A DNA stretch of 64,000 nt, taken from the NCBI GenBank assembly GCA_944989445.1, contig CALYLW010000016.1, positions 3,266,505 through 3,330,504 on the forward strand. The letters are read 5' to 3'. Below, piece by piece: positions 1 through 10,443 of this stretch (its first letter is position 1; each line of letters begins with the position of its first letter). The position numbers and the translations under genes were made by a program. The notes under the pieces were generated by a model, which saw nothing but the letters and a program-made list of their open reading frames with translations, had not been told where the DNA came from and did no database searches. Source of the stretch: Ampullaceana balthica (lineage: Eukaryota > Mollusca > Gastropoda > Lymnaeidae).

Positions 1-400
1 CCCTCCCCCATTATAATAGTATAGTATAGGTAAATACCCCCCCCCCACCCACACACACACACCAAAAGAAAAGACAAATTAATTTCAATTTTTTATTTTT
101 AAAATGTGTATTCATTCAAAGATATTAATAATTACATAATATTCAAATGTTAACCTTATACTTATACGTAAGGGGCGAAGAAAGTGATTTTAATTTGTTT
201 CCATTTACAAATAGAAAATACGTTTTTTTTTGTGTTTGTTTGTTTGTTGTTTTTTGGGGGGGGGGCAACAGCTCTGTGACGTCATATTAAAAAAAAAGGG
301 GGGGGGGCAAAGTTTGTATGACGACGTGTGATGAGGGGGTGAAAAATCGTCAAAAATCGCGTGACGTTATTTTAAGACAGTTTTTTCACGGGACTGACAA
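1..400. repeat. Homopolymer-rich flank with a diverged end of the GGCCGTCC repeat
   Basis: No gene is seen. The stretch has poly-C, poly-G and CA tracts. From about 145 to 378 it resembles the far end of the 1.5 kb dispersed repeat at 61543-63115: both have a short AAATAGAAAATA motif, then a poly-T/poly-G tract, then GTGACGTCA or GTGACGTAT. A second dyad-like piece with CGTGTGATGAGGGGG and GCGTGACGTTATTTT closes it at about 378. The copy is diverged and lacks a clear terminal GGCCGTCC. Confidence 0.4.
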
Positions 401-1053
401 ATGAGATAGCCTACACGAACAGGTTATAATTTGTACAGGTAGACTAGTATTTAATTTTAACTTTAAAATGTATTTGTTAAAATTATACTTGTTGATAATA
501 ATATCAGTTTCCACAGCCTGAAAGAGAATTCCTCGTTGCCATTGAATGAAGAAAGATAGGGGGAGGGGGATAATGAAGAGTCGAAGATAGTAGAAGGAGA
601 GTATCATTTTGTAGAACAATAAATTTTGCGTTGAATGGAAATTTTATAATCCCCTTTTAAATCTAAATAGTTTTGAAATTTGAGTATTTGCAAGCAATAC
701 CAGAGTGGTGGCAGTGTTGAAAGCGCTAAGGCTGTCCATTAATTATCTCAACAAATTATTGGCGATTTATTACCCCCCCCCTCCCCCTTGTCAACAACTT
801 GTCAAACTTCCATAGTAATAGTCATAGACACCGATAAAAAAAAATTACGTCAACATTTGATTACCCCCCACCACCAAAAACTATAATAAAATACATATAA
901 ATATAATGTAACAATATATATTTTATCTATTGTATTAGATATTTTAAATAGACTAGTTTACAACTTTTAGCTTTAATGCGTAATTTATTCACATCTATGC
1001 TTAATTATGGGTAAGGTATCATTTTCTATTAACTTTTATATATCTATTTTTAA
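401..1053. other. AT-rich stretch without recognised features
   Basis: Only short poly-C and poly-A tracts are visible. The 77-codon minus-strand open frame over 386-619 has no recognisable motif and no splice context, so I do not call a gene. Confidence 0.5.
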
Positions 1054-1146
1054 CCGCGGTGTACCTAGCCCTGACACAATGCTTTGGCTAGGTTCACCGC
1101 CGCGGTGTACGCATGCCTATAGCTAGGTACACCGCCGCGGTGTACG
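1054..1146. repeat. Nested dyad repeat with CCGCGGTGTAC / GCTAGGTACACC arms
   Basis: CCGCGGTGTACCTAGC is followed after about 17 bases by GCTAGGTTCACCGCCGCGG, and the arm then repeats with GCTAGGTACACCGCCGCGG. The block is thus both palindromic and partly tandem. It abuts the broken 3' end of LINE copy 1. A related module with mostly C-to-T and G-to-A differences lies at 63737-63831. Confidence 0.6.
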
Positions 1147-1157
1147 TAGTGCCGGCC

Positions 1158-3398
1158 ATGATTTAACTAATGGTGTTATTCTTGTCAGTTTTGAATATTC
1201 TCCAGTAATGAATCTGGCAGCTCTTTTTTGAATTTGTTCTAGTTTATCAATGTTTTCTTTGGTGGATGGGTCCCATACAGAAGATGCATATTCTAGTACA
1301 GGTCTCACCAAAGTGAGATAGCATTTTAGTTTTATATCTCTATTACATTTGTCTTTGTTAAAGTTCCTTTTTATAAAGCCTAAGGTTTTGTTTGATTTTT
1401 TAATAACTTCATTGACATGGGGATTCCATTATAGTTTCTCATTTATTAAGACTCCTAAGTATTTTGCATCTTTAGTTTGGGTCAGTTCTTTTCCATGAAT
1501 GTAATATTTTGAATTTATTTGTTTCTTTTTCTTTGTTACTCTTAACAGTTGACACTTTTCTGGGTGGAAAGACATACTCCAGTTAGTTTCCCATTTTATC
1601 AATTCATCTAAGTCTTTTTGTAAAATTTTGCTATCTTGTTCTGATTTAATTGTTCTATAGATTATACAATCATCAGCAAATAACCTAACTTTTGTACCTG
1701 TTGAGATGTTGTTGGGTAAATCATTTATATAAATTAAAAAGAGTAAGGGACCTAGCACAGTTCCTTGTGGAACTCCTGAGTTAACCTTTATTGGTGCAGA
1801 TTTAGATCCATTAATTATTACAGTTTGCTCCCTGCCCAAAAGGAAGTCTTGGATCCAGTGATGTAAGGAACCTGAGATTCCAAAGTAGTTAAGTTTTTTA
1901 AGTAAACTAAGGTGGTGAACTTTGTCGAATGCTTTTGAGAAGTCTAGTAATATTGTATCTATTTGATCATTTTTGTCCAAGCCTTTTGATAGTTCATCTG
2001 TTAAACCTATTAATTGTGTTTCACATGATCTGTTTTTTCTAAAGCCATGTTGATGTGGGCATAGGGCATTAATTTTGTCAAGGTGGTTAACTATTCTACT
2101 ATATATTATGTGTTCTAGTAATTTACAGGTGATACTAGTAAGTGATACAGGCCTGTAATTACCAGGGTCCGATTTATCCCCTTTCTTAAAGAGTGGAGTT
2201 ACGTAAGCTAATTTCCAATCCTGGGGCACTTTACCCTGGTTTAGAGAGGCTTGAAAGAGAACTACAAGGATTGGGGACAGTTCATTGCTTAGTTCTTTTA
2301 ATAATCTTGCAGGCAAATCATCTGGGCCAGTAGCTTTGTTTATTTTTAAGTTTTTTAGGAGTGAATGTATACCTATCTCATCTACAGTTATGTTACCTAT
2401 TTCCTCCATTTTATTTAAATTTATTAAAACTTCCTTGTCGCCTGAGGCAGAAAAAGATGATGCAAAATTTGTGTTAAGGATATTAGCTTTAGTTTCATTA
2501 TCATTATAGGTTTTATTATTTGAGCCTTTTAGTGTGGCTATTCCTGAAGGTTCCATTTTTTTAGATTTGATAAAGGACCATAAGTTTTTATTGTTATCTT
2601 TGGTAATTACATTGTTTATATATTCATTTTGGAGGTTCCGACTAAGTTTTTGTGTCAAGTGTTTAATCTTTAAGTATTTTTTGTGTATCCTATATGAATA
2701 GGTAGCTTTATATTTCTTAAATAAGTTCTCTTTTAGTTTGCATAGCTTTTTCAATCTAGAATTGAACCAGCATTTGTTAATTTTATTTGATGTTAGTTTT
2801 GTTGGAACATTCTCATCCATTATAGTTTTTAGATTTGTTTTTATATCTTTCCAAATTTCTTCTACTGGGCTATTTGTGTTAAATTTACTTAGGAAAGTTT
2901 GTTGGAAGTTAGCCGCTGATTGGTGTAGTTTTATTGAATTACATTTATTCCAAAGATAGATTATTCTTCTAGGTATCTTATTAATTTTAGTTTTTATTGT
3001 ATTGGTGACCCTAACTATATCATGGTCGGACAGTCCTGGAATTATTTTATAGTCTAACACTATTCCTGGTCTATTTGTTAGGAATAAATCTAGTGTTTTA
3101 TTTTTCCTTGTTGCTGTTTTTACTACCTGTTCTAGGTTTATGTTGTTTATAGTGTCTAAAAAGTGTTCATTAATTTCTTTGTTAGTTTGATGGTTATCAA
3201 TTGTATAATTTTTCCAATTTATATCTGGAAGATTAAAGTCCCCCATAATCCATAGAACTGCATTTTTATTATTCTCTTTATGAAAGTTAATTGACTACAA
3301 AGATTGTTCATGTATTCTGGGTTTGTATTCGGAGGTCTATATATACTGCCTACAATAAGTGGGGATGAGTTTAGTGTATTTTGTGCTTGTTTTTTCAG
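1158..3398 (-). mobile_element. LINE copy 1, non-LTR retrotransposon of the CR1/L2/Rex-like group, truncated at both ends
   Basis: A minus-strand LINE reading from about 3398 down to 1158. It aligns with a second copy at 7076-9005. The 5' end is cut inside the endonuclease domain, where the sequence changes at a TTAA (3399-3402). The 3' end is lost at about 1158, where a dyad repeat begins, so the tail seen in copy 2 is missing. It encodes an AP-like endonuclease, a reverse transcriptase and the C-terminal region of one polyprotein. LINEs of this type copy themselves by target-primed reverse transcription. The clade is inferred from the endonuclease/RT layout and the pentamer tail of the sister copy; Jockey-type elements are an alternative. 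Confidence 0.9.
1161..3392 (-). pseudogene. LINE endonuclease/reverse transcriptase polyprotein, one stop codon and one frameshift
   Basis: The longest open stretch is 1429-3246. Counting residues from its first Met: MGDFNLPDIN at 1-10 and SDHDIV at 73-78 are the endonuclease C-terminal motifs. RT motifs follow: GPDDLPA near 307-313, NYRPVSLTS near 363, LLDFSKAFD at 433-441, GVPQGTVLGP at 491-500 and the catalytic FADD at 523-526. A TAA at 1429-1431 interrupts the C-terminus, but the same frame continues through LVRPVLEYASSVWDP and QKRAARFITGEY down to about 1160. Upstream of 3246 a frameshift near 3280 separates a further endonuclease piece containing VGSIYRPPNTNPEY. The catalytic RT core is intact, so this copy is recent but not functional. 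Confidence 0.88.
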
Positions 3399-4070
3399 TT
3401 AAAAAAATTTGTTAACAAAAACAGCTGATCAAAATGGCTTCATTGAGTACTAATCCTAGTACTAATATATTAATTTTTCAATCTATAAATGATGATCAAG
3501 CAAATAAATTTATTTAAATGGACAATATAATTTCAAATAAAGATAAATTTGAAGACTCAGTGTCGACTGTGACTACAAAAAATAATATTTTGTAAATATG
3601 TGTAAATTTTAGAGTATAACTATTTTATTGTGGAATTTAAAAAAAAACCCTGCAACATATCATGGAAAAAAATTCATAACTTGATAATTTCTGGAGCTAC
3701 TGCAATGAAACTTTCCAGTTGTTTTAGATATATAATAAGACTTATTTGTAAGAAATAGGAACTTGATTGGATTAATTTTACCTGATTTATGAGCTGGTGA
3801 GTACAGCAACAAATAATTTTCCCAACTTTTTGTTTACATAAACATGCAATAATATCCCTAAAGGTTTTTTTAAGGTAATTTTGTCTCACTTTTTAATAGT
3901 AGAAACATATTCCTTTTTCAATTACCTAAATTTTGAGGTGCAGCATAATATAGTTTTGACAAATAGCAAAGCAGAATTTTTCAGTTTAATATCATCAGGT
4001 GGAATGGATTTTTTTACCTTAAATTTTACTGCGTACCCTTGAAAAAATTGGGACGTATTGAATGGGTTAA
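3399..4070 (+). mobile_element. piggyBac-like remnant ending at TTAA
   Basis: The right boundary is GGGTTAA (4064-4070), the form expected of a piggyBac terminus with its TTAA target. The intact copy of the flanking repeat at about 62989 has an uninterrupted TTAA at this point, which marks 4067-4070 as the junction. The left boundary is less sure: a TTAA at 3399-3402 lies where the LINE stops, but it lacks the matching CCC. Inside, a plus-strand frame starts with ATGGCTTCATTGAG at 3434, reads about 27 codons to a stop, then continues in frame from another ATG for about 25 codons. It looks like a decayed N-terminus, but I cannot identify the family from it. No catalytic domain is present. Confidence 0.35.
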
Positions 4071-5747
4071 GTATTTATTATTTATTTAGTGAAGATCTAA
4101 ATTGTAATATCGTAACCCGCGTGAATCATTTTTAAAAAACATTTAACAGGCCTTCAGAAAACGAACTGTGTTAACATCCTTAGCTTATATTTAATTTTAA
4201 TGAATACAAATTAAACATTGACTATAGATCATCACGGTTAACGTCTTTGTTTAGAAAAAAAATTATTTAGAAATAACATTTTTAAAATGTATTTTTTTAA
4301 AATCCCTCAATTGACTGAAGGGCATCTGGTAAGACAGAGGTCGGCGAACAGAGGTAAATAACCTGAACTGGCGTCAAAAAGGGAATTCTTGGGGGTAATG
4401 CAGACTCATTTGAGACATATAAAATCCACTACAATACGCTAGATATATTAAAATATGTCATGTGTACGTGTACGCTTGGAACATATGCCCATTATTAAAC
4501 AGGTTCCTTCCAGAAAATGCATTTTTTAAAAGTTTGACAACTATGTAGATTTCTTACCTACGCACTATATGAAGACACCTAATTGTACCCTACTTTCATT
4601 TATATTGACACGAGTGACAATAATCTTAATCCACCTGACTTGTCTTTATCACGTATCATTTCTGTGATATTTAAAATTAATGCCTTAAAAACTGAGCTAA
4701 GAAGAAACGTTGTTTTGTGCTCCTCTCGAATTGCAATGTCAAGAATTTGATGCATTCAATAAAGTTAATGAATACTTGACTAATTTTAAATGGGCTTATT
4801 TACCATTATATCTAGAACAGTGCTTTTCATACTTTTTAGTACTGCGACCAGCAGGAATTTTTTCCATTGTACCAGGGACCGGTGCACTATTTTCCCTGCA
4901 CTGACAATTTTTTCTGTCCTTTTTTGAGAACATCTGCGGACCGGCAGCGGATGGCCCACGGACTGGCATCGGTCCGCGGACCACCACTGTGAGAAGCACT
5001 GATATAGAAGACTAGAATGGCCAGGGGCATTTTATAAAAAAAACCATCGAACAATTATATCAAACTTAAAACGTTTTTAATTCTATCGAATAGATTCCCT
5101 CCCCCCTCCCCTTTTAAAGAAAAAGGATATTCCATGTCGTTTTGACTTATAATATCTACACATAATCCTATTCAAATCATTTTTAGACACTTGTCATGCT
5201 TGTAAAACTCACCAGTAGCATTTTCGGGGGGTGGGGGTGCTAAAGACGCTCCCCCAAATCCCCGAGTCACGTGAGCAGGACCTAGAGTCTGGGGTGGGGG
5301 GGTGGGGGGTAACGCATACATAAACTTGTATATTTTGTGGTAACAGGCATGAGAGAACCAAACGGAGCTGCGGTTAGATCACAAATGCTTTGATGTCAAC
5401 ATCAAACGACGCAGTGTAACAATTTCATATGTTATCTTGTGGATTCTCAAACTTAAGGATTATAATTAGATTTAATTTTCGTGTCTTGATAGCATACGCC
5501 AACCAGCGTCTGATGGCCTACCGACCAGCACATTGAGATGCACTGATTTTTTTTTAAAAAAAAGAAAAAAAAGTCATTTAATAAATTGTAAGCGACCAAA
5601 TATTTCAGTGTAAGTTTTATTTAAAGTTACCCTTTTGATGTGACGTCACATTTCTTCAACCCCCCTCCCTCCCCCTCGTCACGCAACGTCACAAAAGTGT
5701 GACCCCCCTCCCCCCCTAGGTGCGTGACGTCATTTCTGGACGGCCCC
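4067..5747 (-). mobile_element. Long dispersed repeat of the GGGGCCGTCC family, inverted partner of 61543-62989
   Basis: On the minus strand it begins with GGGGCCGTCC and TGACGTCACGCACC and runs for about 1.49 kb once the inserted hAT at 4818-5001 is removed. It matches 61543-62989 over the whole length in opposite orientation, including the segments around 4500 (AAAATGCATTTT) and 4730 (CTCGAATTGCAATGTCAAG). No long coding frame exists, so it is probably non-autonomous. The end is followed by TAA, compatible with a 3-bp target duplication, but the other end is lost where the piggyBac-like remnant joins. Confidence 0.75.
4818..5001. mobile_element. hAT MITE (CAGTGCTTYTCA ends), 184 bp, with 8-bp target duplication
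   Basis: It starts CAGTGCTTTTCA and ends TGAGAAGCACTG. The flanks are ATCTAGAA (4810-4817) and ATATAGAA (5002-5009), one mismatch apart. The empty site is visible in the inverted partner repeat near 62240, which reads ATCTAGAA once on the matching strand. The inside is related to the elements at 11215-11478 and 59062-59256 (GCGGACCGGCAG and GGCCCACGGAC motifs). No coding capacity; presumably moved by a Buster/Charlie-type hAT transposase. Confidence 0.85.
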
Positions 5748-5750
5748 TAA

Positions 5751-6220
5751 GTAGGTCAAGAATTTTTAGTGGAGATAATTAAATCTTATCACTCACAAAA
5801 TAAGTAATAAATGAAATTTTTTTCTGAAGAGTTAAATGTACTGGCTGTGGTTTATGGCTTTGTACTATTTTTTTTACTTTACTCAGCTGTAGGTTATGGC
5901 TATATGAATTTTCCCATCCTTCTTCAGACAGGAGATGGAGATAAAATAATTGCTTAGCATTATCATCTCTTTATCTGTGTCCTTAATTTAAAATATTTTT
6001 TCCAACTTCAGCCTAGAATGAAAATAAAAAAAACCGAGTCAAATAATGTAATGATATCATTTAGTCTATGAATATTATTTAAATATTAATAATATTAAAG
6101 CAGATGAGTAGGATGGCTTAATTAAATCGAAGTGATTATTCGCACGGTTTTGGCCGTGCGGATAATGCTGATATTATCCGCACGGGTCGTCTGCGCATGC
6201 GTCTTACTTATAGTGGCTGG
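5751..6220. other. AT-rich spacer with a GC-stem hairpin at 6135-6166
   Basis: No gene is seen. At 6135-6166 ATTATTCGCACGG and CCGTGCGGATAAT form a 13-bp stem with one mismatch around a 6-base loop. The phrase GTGATTATTCGCAC followed by GCATGCGC recurs at about 59875-59938, so this is probably a piece of another dispersed repeat. Confidence 0.45.
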
Positions 6221-6500
6221 TCTTATCTTATCTATACAGACGCTCCTTCTATGCAGAAGATAGTTGCGTCCACAGACCATGACAGATGATCTGTTGGCAA
6301 GTGAAGCAGCGTTCACAGGCCACGGCTTTGTGGGTTCCACGCATTACCCAGCCGCCTAACTACATGTAGTGTTAGGTACCCATTCGGAGCGGGGGGACTC
6401 AGGGACGCCCTTGGCCCCGGGAACAAGCCCTTGCCTTCACACGGATTCGAACCCGTGACCATCGGTACGACAGTCCAGTGCGCTGCCACTCGACCACCGC
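6221..6500 (-). mobile_element. tRNA-derived SINE (family 1)
   Basis: On the minus strand the head reads GCGGTGGTCGAGTGGCAG (box A region) and then GGTCACGGGTTCGAATCCGT (box B), followed by a tRNA-unrelated body and a tail ending in GGAGCGTCTGT plus (ATAAG)n. It matches copies at 16104-16390 and 51549-51829. Boxes A and B would drive RNA polymerase III. The tail is shared with the LINE at 7076-9005, which suggests which reverse transcriptase mobilised it. Confidence 0.88.
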
Positions 6501-6679
6501 GTCAAAAAAAAAGGACCGGTGTAGACAAAATAATGGCCGATGTCACTCGATTTAGGCTAAAATGTGTAATTTATATGCTAACAGTGTTATTAAAATTTCA
6601 TGATTACTGAAATTTTAAAGTACAGTGTGCAGTTAATGATAATTACTTATAATTTTTAAATAACAAATATTTACATCAG

Positions 6680-6870
6680 CTTCTCCAGTTGAGTGGTTAA
6701 TCTAGCTTAGTTCAATTTATCACTATGGTACGCGGATCGAATCCTAGAACGGTCTTACTGTGTGTGCTTTACAACCGCAGTGAGGATGTTTGCAAACACA
6801 CAAGCAGGCTCTTTCTCAGAAACATTTTATTTTTCCCCCACATATTTGCAACACCAAAAGCAGTAGTAGA
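6680..6870 (+). mobile_element. Possible second SINE family (degenerate)
   Basis: GTTGAGTGGTTAATCTAGC resembles a box A region and GCGGATCGAATCC, about 45 bases on, resembles a box B. A related stretch with the same GGCGGATCGAATCC and a downstream CACAGTGAG...CAAGCAGGCTC lies at 60306-60480. Two related copies with tRNA-like boxes suggest a SINE. No clear tail or target duplication is visible. Confidence 0.35.
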
Positions 6871-7075
6871 ATTTCTTTTTGTTTTATTCATTCAAATTAA
6901 AAAAAATAACAAAAGCAATAGTTAAAAAACAGTAATAAGTTTGTGTTCTATTCACTCATATGAAGTACATTTTTAAAAAATTAGATCGTTCAATAAGAAA
7001 TCATTTGAAGTGTAAACAATTTTACATACCAAGGGAAATAGCCATGTTTATAACTGGCATTTTCATTTGAAATAT

Positions 7076-9005
7076 ATCTTATCTTATCTTATCTGTTTAC
7101 AGACGCTCCTTCTATACAGAAGATTATTGCGTCCTACGCTTATCTATGGTTTGTGTTTAGTCCTGCATTTTTATTAGAGATTTAAATGTTGATAAAGTGT
7201 TGGTTTTCCTGGATTCTTCAGGCAACCCATTCCACGCCCGAATTCCGGACGGGAAGAAGGAAAACTTGTATGTGTTTGTTCTTGCATACGGAATAAGAAA
7301 GGTGTTTTTATCCTTATGTCTATCTGAGGGCTGTATTAAGTTATCTTTGTGTTGTATTTCTAAATTAGAATTAATTGCTTTATGTATGATTACTACTTTG
7401 CTCTTGGTTCTTCTATTCTCTAGTGTTTCAAGGTTTAATGATTTAACTAATGGTGTTATTCTTGTCAGTTTTTAATATTCTCCAGTAATGAATCTGGCAG
7501 CTCTTTTTTGAATTTGTTCTAGTTTATCAATGTTTTCTTTGGTGGATGGGTCCCATACAGAAGATGGATTTAGATCCATTAATTATTACAGTTTGCTCCC
7601 TGCCCAAAAGGAAGTTTTGGATCCAGTGATGTAAGGAACCTGAGATTCCAAAGTAGTTAAGTTTTTTAAGTAAACTAAGGTGGTGAACTTTGTCAAATGC
7701 TTTTGAGAAGTCTAGTAATATTGTATCTATTTGATCATTTTTGTCTAAGCCTTTTGATAGTTCATCTATTAAACCTATTAATTGTGTTTCACATGATCTG
7801 TTTTTATTAAACCGTGTTGATGTGGGCATAGGGCATTATATTTGTCAAGGTGGTTAACTATTCTACTATATATTATGTGTTCTAGTAATTTACAGGTGAT
7901 ACTAGTAAGTGATACAGGCCTGTAATTACCAGGGTCTGATTTATCCCCTTTCTTAAAGAGTGGAGTTACGTTAGCTAATTTCCAATCCTGGGGCACTTTA
8001 ACCTGGTTTAGAGAGGCTTGAAAGAGAACTACAAGGATTGGGGACAGTTCATTGCTTAGTTCTTTTAATAACCTTGCAGGCAAATCATCTGGGCCAGTAG
8101 CTTTGTTTATTTTTAAGTTTTTTAGGAGTGAATGTATACCTATCTCATCTACAGTTATGTTACCTATTTCTTCCATTTTATTTAAATTTATTAAAACTTC
8201 TTTGTCGCCTGAGGCAGAAAAAGATGATGCAAAATATGTGTTAAGGATATTAGCTTTAGTTTCATTATCATTATAGGTTTTATTATTTGAGCCTTTTAGT
8301 GAGGCTATTCCTGAAGGTTCCATTTTTTTAGATTTGAAAAAGGACCATACGTTTTTATTGTTATCTTTGGTAATTACATTGTTTATATATTCATTTTGGA
8401 GGTTTCGACTAAGTTTTTGTGTCAAGTGTTTAATCTTTAAGTATTTTTTATGTATCCTATATGAATAGGTAGCTTTATATTTCTTAAATAAGTTCTCTTT
8501 TAGTTTGCATAGCTTTTTCAATCTAGAATTGAACCAGCATTTGTTAATTTTATTTGATGTTAGTTTTGTTGGAACATTCTCATCCATTATAGTTTTTTAT
8601 ATCTTTCCAAATTTCCTCTACTGGGCTATTTGTGTTAAATTTACTTAGGAAAGTTTGTTGGAAGTTAGCCGCTGATTGGTGTAGTTTTATTGAATTACAT
8701 TTATTCCAAAGATAGATTATTCTTCTAGGTATCTTATTAATTTTAGTTTTTATTGTATTGGTGACCCTAACTATATCATGGTCGGACAGTCCTGGAATTA
8801 TTTTATAGTCTAACACTAGTCCTGGTCCATTTGTTAGGACTAAATCTAGTGTTTTATTTTTCCTTGTTGCTGTTTTTACTATCTGTTCTAGGTTTACGTT
8901 GTTTATAGTGTCTAAAAAGTGTTCATTAATTTCTTTGTTATCAATTGTATAATTTATATCTGGAAGATTAAAGTCCCCATAATCCATAGTACTGCATTTT
9001 TATTA
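7076..9005 (-). mobile_element. LINE copy 2 with intact 3' tail, internal deletion and 5' truncation
   Basis: Same family as copy 1, nearly identical over the shared parts. The 3' end is complete: on the minus strand it reads GGACGCAATAATCTTCTG, then GGAGCGTCTGTAAACAG and (ATAAG)n. About 512 bp present in copy 1 (1287-1798) are missing here at about 7566, which removes the FADD motif. Reading frames are broken near 7805 and again at about 8587, where 11 bases are missing. The endonuclease part is also shortened near 8945. The 5' end stops at about 9005, a short distance before the 36-bp array. Confidence 0.9.
7480..8990 (-). pseudogene. Broken LINE endonuclease/RT polyprotein
   Basis: Three open pieces remain. 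8580-8987 is the endonuclease C-terminus with GDFNLPDIN and SDHDIV. 7778-8587 is the linker and first RT motifs, with TGPDDLPARLL and NYRPVSLTS. 7527-7829 carries LLDFSKAFD and then the deletion junction. The FADD-containing palm region is deleted, so no RT activity is possible. Downstream of the junction, 7130-7475 matches the LINE C-terminal region and 3' UTR; it has no counterpart in copy 1 because copy 1 ends earlier. Confidence 0.85.
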
Positions 9006-9118
9006 TTAGTAAATATTAGTAACAATAACATCCGTGGATAACACAACATGTTATTATTATTTAAGTGTGTGAGGGCTGTTTGCATCCTTCAAGTATTCAA
9101 TTAGTTTCTCTGTCAGTA

Positions 9119-10443
9119 GCACTAAAATAGGTGCACTGATCACAGATTTGAATGACACTAAAATAGGTGCACTGATCTCAGATTTGAATGACACTAAAAT
9201 AGTTGCACTGATCACAATTTTGAATGACACTAAAACAGGTGCACTGATCACAGATTTGAATGACACTTAAACATGTGCACTGATCACAGATTTGAATGGC
9301 ACTAAAACAGGTGCACAAATTTGAATGACACTAAAGTAGGTGCACTGATCACAGATTTGAATGACACTAAAACAGGTTAAATGATTTGAATGACACTAAA
9401 ATAGATGCACTGATGACAGATTTGAATGACACTAAAATAGTAGCAATGATCACAGATTTGAATGACATTAAAACAGTTGCACTGATCACATATTTGAATG
9501 ACACTAAAACAGGTGCACTGATTTGAATGGCACTAAAACAGCTGAACTGATCACAGATTTGAATGACACTAAAACAGGTGCACTGATTTGAATGACACTT
9601 AAACAGGTGCACTGATTTGAATGGCACTAAAACAGGTGCACTAATCACAGATTTGAATGACACTAAAATATGTGCACTGATCATAGATTTGAATGACACT
9701 AAAATAGGTGCACTGATCATAGATTTGAATGACACTAAAATAGGTGCACTGATCACAATTTTGAATGACACTAAAACAGGTGCACTGATCACAAATTTGT
9801 ATGGCACTAAAATATGTGCACTGATCACAGATTTGAATGGCATTAAAAAAGGTGCACTGATCACAGATTTGAATGACACTAAAACAGGTTCACTGATTTG
9901 AATGAAACTAAAACAGGTGCACTGATCACAGATTTGAATGACACTAAAATAGGTGCACTGATTTGAATGACACTAAAATAGGTGCACTGATCACAAATTT
10001 GAATGACACTAAAATAGGTGCACTGATCACAGATTTGAATGGCACTAAAACAGGTGCACTGATCACAGATTTGAATGACACCAAAACAGGTGCACTGATT
10101 TGAATGGCACTAAAACAGGTGCACTGATCACCGATTTGAATGACACTAAAACAGGTGCACTGATTTGAATGGCTCTAAAACAGGTGCACTAATAACAGAT
10201 TTGAATGACACTAAAATTAGTGCACTGATCATAGATTTGAATGACACTAAAATAGGTGCACTGATCACAGATTTGAATGACACTAAAATAGGTGCACTGA
10301 TAGAAATGTTGAATATCACTAAAATAGAAGCACTGATCACAGATTTGAAGGGCACTAAAATATGTGCATGGATCACAGATTTGAATGGCACTAAAATAGG
10401 TGCACTGATCACAGATTTAAATGACACTAAAACAGGTGCACTG
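9119..10443. repeat. 36-bp minisatellite, left part
   Basis: The unit starts GCACTGATCACAGATTTG, continues AATGACACTAAAAYAGGT, and is 36 bp long. Frequent 29-bp variants lack the 7 bases CACAGAT, as expected from slippage between GAT repeats. About 37 unit-lengths occur before a hAT element interrupts the array. Open frames on both strands (12-residue periods such as NDTKIGALITDL on plus) follow from the period being a multiple of three. I do not regard them as genes. Confidence 0.95.

Noticed and set aside
2285..2959. Plus-strand frames inside LINE copy 1 (and 8052-8276 in copy 2)
   Set aside because: They are complements of the RT and endonuclease coding strand.
9367..9879. 170-codon and similar frames in the 36-bp array as repeat proteins
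   Set aside because: Both strands are open purely because the period is a multiple of three, and 29-bp units break the frames often.
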